From the NCBI RefSeq assembly GCF_000011345.1, contig NC_004113.1, positions 1,426,001-1,490,000 on the forward strand: 64,000 nt of DNA, read 5' to 3'. A program made the translations under genes and the position numbers. Origin of the DNA: Thermosynechococcus vestitus BP-1 (GTDB lineage: Bacteria > Cyanobacteriota > Cyanobacteriia > Thermosynechococcales > Thermosynechococcaceae). How positions within the stretch are numbered: the stretch's first letter is position 1; the number at the start of each line of letters is the position of its first letter. Below are positions 37,192 to 46,809 of the stretch, one piece after another. The notes beneath the pieces are model-generated. The model saw nothing but the letters and a program-made list of their open reading frames with translations. It was not told the DNA's origin and did not search any database.

Positions 37192-38799
37192 CTACGCTTG
37201 GGGATGTAGCGCCCGTTGTTCAAGACCGCGGTAGAGGCGGTTCAGGGCATTCATATAGGCTTGGGCAGAGGCGACAATAATATCCGTGTTGGCGGCATGG
37301 CCAGAGTAGATGCGATCCTGGTGCTGTAGCCGAATCGTCACCTCACCGATAGCATCAATGCCGGCGGTAACCGATTGTACTGAGTATTCAATGAGGCGAT
37401 TGGGAATTTGCACCACACGGTTAATGGCGCGATAGACTGCGTCCACAGGGCCAGTGCCGATGGCGGCATCGGTCAACTCTTCCCCACTGGGGGTACGTAC
37501 GGTAACCGTTGCGGTTGGGCGGGCATGATCACCACAGGAAACTTGGACAAATTCCAGTTGATAGCCCTGTAGATCAATCCCTTGGGTTTCATCCTTGGCG
37601 ATCGCCTCCAGATCCCAGTCAGTGATTTCTTTTTTCTTGTCGGCGAGATCCTTAAAGCGCAAAAAGGCCTTATTGAGTTCCGTTTCACTGAGTTCAAAGC
37701 CCAATTCCCGCAGGCGAGTGGCAAAGGCATTACGGCCAGAGAGCTTGCCCAAGACAATTTGGTTATCGGCAAGGCCAATGAGTTGGGCATCCATGATTTC
37801 ATAGGTTTGCTTGTGCTTGAGGACGCCATCTTGGTGAATCCCCGATTGATGGGCAAAGGCATTGGCACCCACGATCGCCTTGTTGGGTTGAATCAGCATC
37901 CCCGTTAGATTTGAGACCAAGCGGGAGGTTTTATAAATTTCACGGGTGTTGATATTTGTTAGGGGTGCCTCTGATTCGGGTGGGCGACCTAGGAAGGGAT
38001 TGAAGTACTGCCGCCGCACATAGAGTGCCATCACCAATTCCTCAAGGGCGGCATTTCCCGCACGCTCACCAATGCCATTAATCGTACACTCCAGTTGCCG
38101 GGCGCCATTTTTCACCGCTTCCAGGAAGTTAGCAACTGCCAAACCCAAGTCATTGTGACCATGAACCGAGATGACGGCGCGATCGATATTGGGCACATTT
38201 TCCTTAATGCCTTTGATCAGGGCACCAAATTCGGCGGGGGTGGTGTACCCCACAGTGTCAGGAATGTTGACCGTCGTTGCACCGGCGTCAATGACCCGCT
38301 CTAGGACTTCATAGAGAAACTCAGGATCTGATCGCCCAGCATCCTCTGGGGAAAACTCGACATCATCCACAAAAGACTTGGCATAGGCCACCATTTCTTG
38401 GGCAATTTCCAGTACTTCAGCGCGGGTTTTCCTGAGCTTGTACTCTAGGTGAATATCGGAGGTGGCAATAAACGTGTGAATGCGAGGATAGTAGGCGGGT
38501 TTGAGGGCTTTGGCAGCGGCTTCAATATCTTGGCGGGTGGCACGAGCCAAACCACAAATGACAGGCCCGGTTTCGGTGCCGACAGTTTCGGCAATCCGCT
38601 GTACGGCTTCAAAATCGCCGGGGCTGGCAAAGGGAAAACCCGCCTCAATAATATCCACCCCCAGTCGAGCCAGTTGACGGGCGATCGTCAGTTTTTCATC
38701 CACATTCAGTGAGGCACCTGGAGACTGCTCACCGTCCCGCAATGTGGTATCGAAAATTAACACCCGATCAACGGTCTGGGGAGGATATTTAATGCGCAT
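37192..38799 (-). CDS. leuA: 2-isopropylmalate synthase
   Basis: 535-aa enzyme condensing acetyl-CoA with 2-oxoisovalerate, the committed step to leucine. The DRE-TIM barrel begins [16 protein letters not shown] and carries the metal-binding HGHND motif; the C-terminal LeuA dimer/allosteric domain (about 390-520) mediates leucine feedback. I use the ATG at 38799; the frame extends to a TTG at 38835 that would add an unlikely hydrophobic leader. It heads a minus-strand run continuing into the membrane protein and ParA/ParB-like genes. Confidence 0.95.
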   Translation of the reverse strand: MRIKYPPQTVDRVLIFDTTLRDGEQSPGASLNVDEKLTIARQLARLGVDIIEAGFPFASPGDFEAVQRIAETVGTETGPVICGLARATRQDIEAAAKALKPAYYPRIHTFIATSDIHLEYKLRKTRAEVLEIAQEMVAYAKSFVDDVEFSPEDAGRSDPEFLYEVLERVIDAGATTVNIPDTVGYTTPAEFGALIKGIKENVPNIDRAVISVHGHNDLGLAVANFLEAVKNGARQLECTINGIGERAGNAALEELVMALYVRRQYFNPFLGRPPESEAPLTNINTREIYKTSRLVSNLTGMLIQPNKAIVGANAFAHQSGIHQDGVLKHKQTYEIMDAQLIGLADNQIVLGKLSGRNAFATRLRELGFELSETELNKAFLRFKDLADKKKEITDWDLEAIAKDETQGIDLQGYQLEFVQVSCGDHARPTATVTVRTPSGEELTDAAIGTGPVDAVYRAINRVVQIPNRLIEYSVQSVTAGIDAIGEVTIRLQHQDRIYSGHAANTDIIVASAQAYMNALNRLYRGLEQRALHPQA

Positions 38800-38926
38800 A
38801 GACAAGCCCCATCCAAGCTTGAGAAAGAGTATCAATTATTTTAACTCTAACATTTTCGCTGGCGAGCAATCATTAGCTTTTTCGGCGGGAAGCTGTGGGT
38901 CTTATTGGATGGATGGCGGGAGTCGG

Positions 38927-39949
38927 TCACGGCACCTGCCAAATGCGTTGGTGATAACTGGGTAAGTGATCTAAATCCACGCTTGATCCATGGGGATGGT
39001 GGTGAGCCCCGTGATCATGGCTGTGGGAGTGGTGCTCATGATCATGGGGATGGTGGTGATGATGACCATGGCCTGCCACCAAGCGGAATTTGCAGGTTTC
39101 ACAGTTCATGGCCACCTGTCCCGTATGGGTTTCAATTTCCCGCTGCCGCGTTAGATAAAACAGCTGCGGATGCAAGCCAATTTCCGGCAAGTTCACAAAT
39201 TCAACATCGGGATAGGCCGCCTGCGCTGCCGCCGTGAGCCGATAGATTTTCTTGACGAGTGCCCCGGTAAACATGAAATGGGGCAAGACAATGATGCGGC
39301 GGGGTTGGTAAAAGTTAGCGCGTGTAAAGCCTACTGGTAAGCGCGGATGGGTAATGCCAATGAAGCACACCTCAACCGTTTTGTAGCCACTGCCCTCCCA
39401 GAGCATGCGGGCCAGCTTAAAGACATCGCCATTGGCATCTGGATCACTGGAGCCTCGACCGACCACTAGAAGTACGGTGTCTTCCCGGCCGATGCCCTGG
39501 GGATTAAATTCCGGTGCATCCAATTGTTCGAGGCGCGATCGCCAGAGGGTTAAAATTTCTGGGGCAATGCCATAGTGGCGACCATAGTGATAGCGCAATT
39601 GCGGAAAAGCCCGCCGTGCTCGATCCAACTCATTTGTGACATCAAACTTATTGTGGCGAGCGGCAAAGAGCAACACCGGCAGCACGGACAACTCCCTGTA
39701 GCCTGCGGCAGCACATTGGCTGAGAACCTCAAAAATTGAGGGTTCGGTTAACTCCAGAAAACAGGGAAAAATAGGCCGACAGGCATCCAGTTGATAATAG
39801 GCTTGGGCAAAGTCTAAAAATGCTTGGCGACCTTCCGGATCGCGCGTACCATGACCCACCAGTAAGAGGGGTCGCGGCTGGGGAAGAGGGGGTAAATCGA
39901 GACTAAAACCAAGGGGATTGAGAATTGAATCGTTGAGGGTAACCACCAC
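38927..39949 (-). CDS. cbiX: CbiX-type sirohydrochlorin cobaltochelatase with His-rich tail
   Basis: About 340 aa. Inserts Co2+ (or possibly Fe2+) into sirohydrochlorin for cobalamin or siroheme. The long form has two CbiX half-domains: [16 protein letters not shown] with catalytic His in the first and [16 protein letters not shown] in the second. The C-terminal 40 residues are extremely His-rich ([22 protein letters not shown]), a metal-binding tail. CETCKF may bind metal or an Fe-S cluster, as in some CbiX. The GTG at 39949 (or 39946) is the likely start; the longer frame to 40000 runs into a cobalamin riboswitch. Confidence 0.9.
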   Translation of the reverse strand: MVVTLNDSILNPLGFSLDLPPLPQPRPLLLVGHGTRDPEGRQAFLDFAQAYYQLDACRPIFPCFLELTEPSIFEVLSQCAAAGYRELSVLPVLLFAARHNKFDVTNELDRARRAFPQLRYHYGRHYGIAPEILTLWRSRLEQLDAPEFNPQGIGREDTVLLVVGRGSSDPDANGDVFKLARMLWEGSGYKTVEVCFIGITHPRLPVGFTRANFYQPRRIIVLPHFMFTGALVKKIYRLTAAAQAAYPDVEFVNLPEIGLHPQLFYLTRQREIETHTGQVAMNCETCKFRLVAGHGHHHHHPHDHEHHSHSHDHGAHHHPHGSSVDLDHLPSYHQRIWQVP

Positions 39950-39969
39950 GTTGAAGCTCCATGCCCGTG

Positions 39970-40105
39970 CGACGCAGGCAAATAGAGTGAACCACAGCAA
40001 GTAGGCATTCTGGCTGAGGGAAGATTCCCATCACAGCTGCGGCACAGCACCAGACTTGCACTGGATTTTCCCTACAGGCTGCTTCTCACAGTGAACGTCG
40101 CCAAT
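39970..40105 (-). promoter_or_regulatory. Cobalamin riboswitch in the cbiX leader
   Basis: The minus strand carries the aptamer core: AGGGAA (complement of 40068-40073), then CCAGTGCAAGTCTGG, GCTGTGCCGCAGCTGTGATG (B12-box-like) and CAGCCAGAATGCC (P2/P3 side). It ends shortly before the cbiX start, fitting control of translation or transcription by adenosylcobalamin. Only the core was matched by eye; outer stem P1 is not resolved. Confidence 0.85.
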
Positions 40106-40158
40106 TCTAACGAGATTCTCAGACCCCTGTCTATGCTGGGGGTGGGCACATGAGGTAC

Positions 40159-41685
40159 TTATAGCGCCGCCGCATCGAGAACGCCAATCGTCTGGTTGTA
40201 GATGGCTTGGGCTTCTTCGGGGGTGTTCCCAATACTGACGAGTCCGAGCTTACCAAACTCCGAAAGGGCCCCCATGAGGTGAAAGACGGTGCCCGTTTCG
40301 GTACTGGAGTCAAAGTGGAGATGGTAGCGAGCAATCATATCCAGGAGATCATTGGGCAGGAGGCCGCGATAGTGGGGCTGGCAAAGGTTATCGGAGGCAA
40401 TGTAATACTTCGGCCGGCGGTGCTTGCTGTAAAAGCGTCCAGATGCTAGCTCATAGTGGCCATCGGTGAGGAATTTTAGGGTCATAAAGGGGTGCGTGGT
40501 ACCGCCCTTGCGCAGATTAATTTCAATGGCGTAAAGCTCCCACCCTTCTGTTGTCTGGGTTGCAACAACGTCCACACTAAAACAGCCGATCACTCCCTGC
40601 TGTGCCAAGTATGTCCCTACTTTTTGCCCCAGTTCTTGCAGTTGCTGGCGATAGTCGGCATGGGCGGGAAATTCACAGCCAATAAAAATTTGACCTGTGG
40701 GGGCGTTGAGTAACTGTTCATGGGTCGAAACAATTTCAACACTGCCTTTGGGGGTAATACACCCTTGGACACTGGGCGATCGCTTGACTGTCCCTTCAAC
40801 AAAGGCTTCGACAATTCCCCCCAGATCGGTAAACCGCTGCCGATAGGAGGCCCAAGTTTCATTGGGAGCTTGAAAGACCATGTCCTCTAGGCTATTTTCA
40901 ATCCGCTGGAGATGATCGGGGGTATGGGGGCTGCCCAAGGGACGCAGTGGCCGGAGGTCGAGAAGCGCATTCCCTTCTCCAGAAAAGGCTTCATTGAGTT
41001 TCACCACCAGCTGTTGCAATTCAGGGCATTTTTCCTGTAGATGAGCGATCGCCCGCACCAGTTCTGGCACCCCCTGCAAAAAGCCACTGCCAATCGGGTG
41101 GCGGATTCCCGCTGCTGCAAACAGTTCTCGGCTGCCAGCCTTGGTTCCCCAGTAAAGAAGATCAGGATCCGTAGAGTAGAGGGGAACGCCTAAGCGTACC
41201 GCCAGTTCCCGCTCCAAAGGGGTGGAGTTAAAACACACCATGTAGGCTTGGTTGGGACGCAGGGCTTGACGAATACGCTCCAAGAGGCGAGGTCGCTCTA
41301 AAATTTTTGCGGTGAGAGGTTTATCGGAGCGATCGTAGGTGGCCAGCAAGAGCAGGCGATCGCGGGCATGGCAACTGGGCACCCCCGGCAGTAAGTCTAA
41401 GTAGTAATCGACAATACTGGGATGCAGGGGCTGTGATGTGACATAGATCATGCGGGTACGCGGATTGCGCAACTGGATCAGCGTATAAAGCTGCCGCTCC
41501 TCATAATGGGTGTAGCCTGTGATCTTGCCTAACTCCGGTTGGGGAAAACTTAGGGAAGGGACTACCAGAATATCGCGCTCAATGCCGCCGGGGCCTCTGG
41601 GCAGTTCCGGAATAAAGGTTTCTGTCCCCTCCCAGCACTCCAAGAGCCGCGTTTGCAGTTGGCGGAACTCGTCGGCGATCGCCAT
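40159..41685 (-). CDS. ATP-grasp carboxylate-amine ligase, PGM1-like
   Basis: 508-aa protein whose C-terminal half has ATP-grasp features: KLNEAFSGEGNALL (ATP-contacting Lys and glycine-rich loop), GCFSVDVVATQ, and the metal-binding YAIEINLRKGGTTHP. The N-terminal half (about 1-200) is a cyanobacterial/actinobacterial pre-domain with PSLSFPQPELGKITGY. Its relatives include the peptide ligase PGM1 of pheganomycin biosynthesis, which couples amino acid or peptide carboxylates to amines. The substrate here is unknown. Confidence 0.78.
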   Translation of the reverse strand: MAIADEFRQLQTRLLECWEGTETFIPELPRGPGGIERDILVVPSLSFPQPELGKITGYTHYEERQLYTLIQLRNPRTRMIYVTSQPLHPSIVDYYLDLLPGVPSCHARDRLLLLATYDRSDKPLTAKILERPRLLERIRQALRPNQAYMVCFNSTPLERELAVRLGVPLYSTDPDLLYWGTKAGSRELFAAAGIRHPIGSGFLQGVPELVRAIAHLQEKCPELQQLVVKLNEAFSGEGNALLDLRPLRPLGSPHTPDHLQRIENSLEDMVFQAPNETWASYRQRFTDLGGIVEAFVEGTVKRSPSVQGCITPKGSVEIVSTHEQLLNAPTGQIFIGCEFPAHADYRQQLQELGQKVGTYLAQQGVIGCFSVDVVATQTTEGWELYAIEINLRKGGTTHPFMTLKFLTDGHYELASGRFYSKHRRPKYYIASDNLCQPHYRGLLPNDLLDMIARYHLHFDSSTETGTVFHLMGALSEFGKLGLVSIGNTPEEAQAIYNQTIGVLDAAAL

Positions 41686-41768
41686 CTTTACCTTCCCAGC
41701 CTATGTTTTCTAGTGTAGAAAGTTGGGGGTATCTCCCGGATCATTTGACCCGCCTGTTCAAACTTTCT

Positions 41769-42893
41769 TTACTGAGAAATCAAATTTTCTTGGTGAACAT
41801 AGCGTGCTCCGGCAAACACCTCACGGGTGCTGCGGCTATACCAATTGCGAAATGAGGGCCGCTTGAGAAGGGGGCGCGTCCAGTGGCTACCCCCCTTGAG
41901 GACAAAATGCTCACCATCAAAGTAGGGGGCAGAATAACCACGGTAGGGATAGCTCTGGAAGCCCGGATAGGGGGCAAAGGGACTTTGGGTCCACTCCCAA
42001 ACGTAGCCCCTATTCAAGAGTCCCTGCTGGGCAGCAATTTCCCATTCCCGTTCACTGGGTAACCGTTTGCCTTGGGAATGGCCGTAGGCTTCTGCTTCGT
42101 AGAAACTGAGTCCCCACATGGGGAGATCCAAGTTCTCAGGGATGGGGTAAAACGGTGAGGTAATTTCCTCGGCTTCTCGCCATTCCCAGCCGCTGCTGGA
42201 CCACCATTCCCGCCGCTGATAACCGCCCGCTTCAACAAAGGCAAGAAATTCCCGCCACGTCACCGGTGCTGCATCAATCCTAAAGGGGAGTGTGTCGACA
42301 CACTGGCTGGGCTGTTCGTTATCCAGCGCCAAAAGGTCTTCACTGCCAATGGCATACCTGCCAGCGGGAATCCGTTGGTGGTCCTGGGGCAGCGATAGGC
42401 TAGGGGGTAATGTGGTGAAGATCCCCTGCATCGCCAGGACCATTTGCATTGTTTCACTGTGCTGGGCTTCATGCTGCAAAATCCACCACCAGAGACGGGC
42501 TTCCTGTTGCCATTGCCTGTCGCTCAGGCCGTGGAGGCGATCGCCCGTGCGTTGGCGAATCTCTGCAAGGTACTCCAGTAATTGGTGCCGTGGTGGCAAG
42601 TGCTGTCGCTCCACCTTAGGCCGGCCATCGGCGGCATACCAATAGCGATCGCGCTCCCTAAAAGCGGCATCCTCAGGTAATAGCCAAAAGGCCTCAGTAT
42701 AACCAATGTGTCCCAAATGCCACCCCACAGGACTATAGAGGGGATGGGGCTGAGCACAAAGAATGACCTCGCTCAAGGGGGCAACGAGTTGAAGCGTAAA
42801 TTGCCGCTGCTGCTGAAAGGCTTGCCACAGGGCTTCGCGGTCAAAGGGCTTCCAGGAGGTTGAAGTCTCAGAAGGCGTAAATTTCTGGTTCAC
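41769..42893 (-). CDS. egtB: EgtB-like sulfoxide synthase
   Basis: 374-aa non-heme iron enzyme joining Cys (or gamma-Glu-Cys) to hercynine with O2. The N-terminal DinB-like domain supplies the metal triad: His in GWHLGHIGY and HxxxHxE in HEAQHSETM. The C-terminal FGE-sulfatase domain has GKRLPSEREWEIAA, YVWEWTQSPF and FVLKGGSHWTR. Its start overlaps the egtC end by 26 nt, so the pair is co-translated. The histidine methyltransferase EgtD, needed for ergothioneine, is not in the window. Confidence 0.85.
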   Translation of the reverse strand: MNQKFTPSETSTSWKPFDREALWQAFQQQRQFTLQLVAPLSEVILCAQPHPLYSPVGWHLGHIGYTEAFWLLPEDAAFRERDRYWYAADGRPKVERQHLPPRHQLLEYLAEIRQRTGDRLHGLSDRQWQQEARLWWWILQHEAQHSETMQMVLAMQGIFTTLPPSLSLPQDHQRIPAGRYAIGSEDLLALDNEQPSQCVDTLPFRIDAAPVTWREFLAFVEAGGYQRREWWSSSGWEWREAEEITSPFYPIPENLDLPMWGLSFYEAEAYGHSQGKRLPSEREWEIAAQQGLLNRGYVWEWTQSPFAPYPGFQSYPYRGYSAPYFDGEHFVLKGGSHWTRPLLKRPSFRNWYSRSTREVFAGARYVHQENLISQ

Positions 42894-43650
42894 TCTGCAA
42901 ACTCATCAACAGCAATTTATTTTCCGGTAAAGGATACCACTCTGTTTCAGAATCTATGGGTTCCGAGGTGAGTTGAATTTTTTCGGCATCCTGACTCCAG
43001 TAGAGGGTGGGGGGTGGCGTGCCCCGGGAACAGCGGGTGGCGAGAATATACAGACCATCGGTGAGAATCATAGCCACACTGACCCTGGTCCGCGCTGCCT
43101 GCGCTAGGGAAAAAACGATTTGCAGTGTTTGCCGCAGCACCATTACCGGTGACAATTGTGGATTTAACACCAGTTCATTGCAAAAGAGGGCAAAGAGATG
43201 TTCAGAATCCGTCGAACCTTCAACAATGTTGTAACAAATATCCGACAGGCGATCGCGCATCGGGCGGTAGAGGGTTTGGCGAAAGTTGTCGATAAAGCCA
43301 TTGTGCATCCCCAGCCAGCGTCCCCAGCGAAAGGGTTGGGTATTCGTCATCTGCACCGCTTGCCCTGGTGTGGCACTGCGGACATTGGCCAAAAAACAGG
43401 CAGATTCAATGTAGCGGCTTAAATGCTCAGTAAAGTTGATATCCTGCCACATGGGGATCGTTTGCCGATACAGAAAGGGAAGCACATCTTGGCGGGCAGC
43501 ATACCAGCCCACCCCAAAGCCATCCGCATTCAAGAGTCCCGCCGTCATTTCGCGGGGTTGATAACTTTGCACCAACAGGGAATGGGGAGCGTCCACTAGG
43601 GCATGGGCAAGGGACGTTTTGCGCCCCATATAGGCGTAAAGACGACACAT
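42868..43650 (-). CDS. egtC: EgtC-like class II glutamine amidotransferase
   Basis: 260-aa Ntn hydrolase. The ATG at 43650 puts the nucleophile at Cys2 (MCRLYAYMGR), exposed after Met removal; the longer frame to 43704 would bury it and is rejected. Other family features: GFGVGWY, FLANVRSATPG and NTQPFRWGRWLGMHNG. In ergothioneine synthesis EgtC removes the gamma-glutamyl group from the EgtB product. Pairing with EgtB supports this role. Confidence 0.85.
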   Translation of the reverse strand: MCRLYAYMGRKTSLAHALVDAPHSLLVQSYQPREMTAGLLNADGFGVGWYAARQDVLPFLYRQTIPMWQDINFTEHLSRYIESACFLANVRSATPGQAVQMTNTQPFRWGRWLGMHNGFIDNFRQTLYRPMRDRLSDICYNIVEGSTDSEHLFALFCNELVLNPQLSPVMVLRQTLQIVFSLAQAARTRVSVAMILTDGLYILATRCSRGTPPPTLYWSQDAEKIQLTSEPIDSETEWYPLPENKLLLMSLQSEPEIYAF

Positions 43651-43788
43651 CGGAACATGCAAATTGGATAAAAATACCCTACCCACGATTCTAACTTTCA
43701 GCAAAGGATTTTTCGGGGAGCGATATCCAGTTTGAGGGCTAGCAGTAAAGCTTGCTAAAGTGTAGAGAAAAAAGGTTATCTGCCATCA

Positions 43789-44499
43789 ATGAACCCGACC
43801 GATTCCCTAGAGGATGATTTTCCTGACGTTGAAGCCCTTGTGCCCCCCGAGGAGAGCCAAAGCTGGGGGCGATCGCAAATTCAGCGCACCCTCGTCATTA
43901 CGGAAACGGCCTTCCTGGCCAGTACCGCTGCCCTGCTCTGGGTGGTTAACTTTTATTTACCCGTTGGCCCAGTCCTGCGCCTGTTTTTTCCGATTCCCAT
44001 TGCCTTGGTTTACTTACGCTGGAACCGCCGCGCCGCTTGGATGGCCGCCATTGTGAGTGCGTTGCTCCTTTCCGTTTTGATGGGGCCACCCCGCAGTCTG
44101 CAATTTCTCTTGCCCCACGGCATTATGGGGGTCATTTTTGGCGGCTGCTGGGCAAAAAAAGAGAGCTGGGGACGCTCCATCCTCAGTGGGGCAGTGATTG
44201 GCACCGCAGGATTTTTCTTTCAGATTAGTCTTGTGTCTATTCTCCTGGGGGAAAACCTCTGGATTTACTTCAATCAACAGGTCACAAATTTTATTGATTG
44301 GGTACTGGTCAATCTAAATTTGCTGCTGGAGCCAACGGTGACCTTAATCCAAGTCGTGGCACTACTGCTCGTCTTTTTCCAGTCCACGGTTTATGCCTTA
44401 GTCGTGCATATTTTAGCATGGACACTGTTGGAGCGATTGGGCAATCCAATTCCGGATCCGCCGCCGTGGCTGCGCACCATCCTTGAAGAGCCTCGCTAG
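43789..44499 (+). CDS. DUF2232-type multi-TM membrane protein
   Basis: 236 aa with an acidic N-terminal tail (about 1-35) and about six TM helices with the pattern [16 protein letters not shown] and [15 protein letters not shown], seen in YybS/DUF2232 proteins conserved in cyanobacteria. It resembles S components of ECF-type transporters, but no transport role is shown. The 3' end overlaps the convergent fni gene by 4 nt. Confidence 0.75.
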
Positions 44500-45524
44500 A
44501 TCCTTTCGAGACAGCGGCGCTGATAGAGAGCTTGGGGAGTGGCACTGCCGGTACAAAATAGCACGGTTTTCAATTCCTCAAGGAGCAAGTCAATGCGTTG
44601 AGCCAGGGCTTCCTCTGATTGATGGGCAGCCTGCAAAAAAGGTCGAGCCAAGCCGGCAAGACCTGCCCCAAGGGCCAGGGCTTTGGCCACATCAATCCCA
44701 TCTTTAAGACCGCCGGAGGCAATGAGGGGCGTATCTGGTAGGGCAGTATGAACTTGCTCAAGGCAGTGAGCCGTAGGAATCCCCCATTCGGCAAAGGCGT
44801 CTCCGAGGTATCGTTGACTGGCATCTTGGGCACGGGCTGCTTCCACTTTTGCCCAAGAGGTGCCCCCTGCCCCCGCTACATCAATGGCTGCCACACCCAC
44901 ATCCACCAATTGTTTGGCTACCTCGGCACTGATACCATTGCCCACTTCCTTGACAATTACAGGTACCGGTAGGGCGCGGCAAAGTACACCAATTTTCGTC
45001 AAGAGTCCCTTGAAGTTGCGATCGCCCCCCGTTTGCACGGCCTCTTGCAGCGGATTCAAGTGCAAAATCAGGGCATTTGCCTCTAAGAGGTCAACAATTT
45101 TTTGGCATTCACTAACGCCACAGCCATAGTTCAACTGCACCGCGCCAAGATTAGCCAACAGAGGAATGGTGGGGGCCTCCCTGCGAATGGCAAACGTGGT
45201 TGCCACCTCTGGATGCTCCAGCAGCACCCGTTGGGAGCCCACACCCATGACAATTCCCTTTTGCTGCGCCACCCGTGCTAAACGGCGGTTAATTTCTCCT
45301 GCTTGGGGTGTGCCACCGGTCATGGAGGAAATCAGCAGGGGCGCTGCCAGCCGCCAGCCAAGAAACTCAACCCTTAGATCAATCTCGGCAAAGTCCAGTT
45401 CGGGCAAAGCACAATGGCGAAAGCGATACTTCTCGAAACCCGTGGTGATTTCTTGATGATTGACATCACCTTGAAGACAAAGCTTGAGGTGCTCCGCCTT
45501 GCGCTGCTCAATGGGACTGTTCAC
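44496..45524 (-). CDS. fni: Isopentenyl-diphosphate delta-isomerase, type 2
   Basis: FMN- and NAD(P)H-dependent enzyme interconverting IPP and DMAPP in the MEP pathway supply line. TIM-barrel motifs: RKAEHLKLC at the N-terminus, [57 protein letters not shown] and [20 protein letters not shown] choose the GTG at 45524 ([11 protein letters not shown]) by family N-terminus; a TTG at 45554 gives ten more residues. Confidence 0.92.
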
Positions 45525-45615
45525 CAGTAATGTTCCTAAGTTGGACTGCACCAAACATTATAGGGGTCAAGGTCTCCAATGCTTTTTGAGCAGCGACTCA
45601 CCGACATGACCAACC

Positions 45616-46752
45616 TTAGCGCCGAACCCCAGGCAGCCTGAAGCCCGATGCCAACAATTTTAGGCCATTGGCTGCCACATCGCGGTAGCGTAATTGGCCA
45701 CAGAAAATTTGCCCCATCCGCTGTCGAGCACTTAAACGCTTGACGGCGAGTTCATAGGCAGTGCGGGGCATGCGATAAAAAAGGGTGGAGAGCCGCTTTG
45801 CCCAGATCATATCGGCACCCCATTCCTGCTGTACTTGCTGTGAGTAATTGGTCAGGGCTTCTGGATCGCCACTGAGGGCGCGATCAATGGCCTGGGCAGC
45901 CAACATCCCGGTCAACAGGGAGGGGCGAATGCCCTCGGCAGTAAACGGATCAACAACACAGGCAGCTTCGCCAGCCAGAAGGGCATTTTGGGTATGCAGG
46001 CGTTGGTGCTGCTGCCAACAGTAGAGAGGGTGGCCATAGACCTTGACTTGATTGAAATCAACTCCAAAAGTTTTGGCATACTCTGCCCCGATCGCCCGCA
46101 GGTTTTGCTTGCGCCCCAAGGCCACTGTGCCCACCCCAATGGAGTAGCCATCACGTTTGGGAAAGTTCCAAATGTAGCCATTGTGGAGGCGACCAAAGTC
46201 AAAATGCGCGGCAGTGAGGGAATGATCAGGCATCGCTGCTTCAATCTCGATCGCTGCCCCCACCCGCTGCTGACGATCCTTAAATCCCAGCCACTTGGCC
46301 ATCGAACCTTTGGCACCGTCACAGCCAATCAGGTACTGGGCTGTAAAATCCCCTGAGGGGGTGTGTACCTGCCAGCGATCGCCCCCCCATGTCAGACCCG
46401 TTACGGGGGTTTGAGGGCGCAACTCTGCTCCCTGTCGCTGGGCCTGTTGAATTAAGAAGTAGTCAAAAACATCGCGACGCACCATCCACATTGGCTGCTC
46501 TGGGGGAAACTCCAGAAGTTGAGCCTCTTCCCCCTGCCACGTACAGACCATTTGCGTCACCTTCAAAGAGATGGCCGGACTAAAGTCAAAGTCAAACCAG
46601 GATTGCACTTGGGGTGACACACCACCCCCACAGGGCTTATAGCGCGGCAGCGCCTCCTTTTCCAGCACCAAAACCCGCCGCCCCCGCTTTGCCAAGTGAT
46701 AGGCAGCCGCACCCCCTGCCGGCCCTGAACCAACAACAATGCAATCGTACAC
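45616..46752 (-). CDS. Geranylgeranyl reductase-family FAD protein
   Basis: 378-aa flavoprotein of the ChlP/GGR superfamily. Dinucleotide motif VVGSGPAGGAAAYHLAKRG at residues 7-25, the PCGGGVSPQV substrate-side motif, and GEAACVVDPFTAEGIRPSLLTG for FAD binding. Family members reduce geranylgeranyl chains of chlorophyll, tocopherol or archaeal lipids; ChlP itself is usually about 405 aa and this copy is a paralogue whose substrate is unclear. GTG start at 46752. Confidence 0.83.
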   Translation of the reverse strand: MYDCIVVGSGPAGGAAAYHLAKRGRRVLVLEKEALPRYKPCGGGVSPQVQSWFDFDFSPAISLKVTQMVCTWQGEEAQLLEFPPEQPMWMVRRDVFDYFLIQQAQRQGAELRPQTPVTGLTWGGDRWQVHTPSGDFTAQYLIGCDGAKGSMAKWLGFKDRQQRVGAAIEIEAAMPDHSLTAAHFDFGRLHNGYIWNFPKRDGYSIGVGTVALGRKQNLRAIGAEYAKTFGVDFNQVKVYGHPLYCWQQHQRLHTQNALLAGEAACVVDPFTAEGIRPSLLTGMLAAQAIDRALSGDPEALTNYSQQVQQEWGADMIWAKRLSTLFYRMPRTAYELAVKRLSARQRMGQIFCGQLRYRDVAANGLKLLASGFRLPGVRR

Positions 46753-46809
46753 CTGCGATAGCTTCCTCTAGTGATCCTGGTTTCAAGCCGATTTTAATCG
46801 AAAAAGTTC

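Noticed and set aside
39950-40000. Longer CbiX N-terminus
   Set aside because: The extension overlaps the cobalamin riboswitch core and has no family match.
43651-43704. Longer EgtC from 43704
   Set aside because: Would place 18 residues before the Met-Cys nucleophile, which must be N-terminal.
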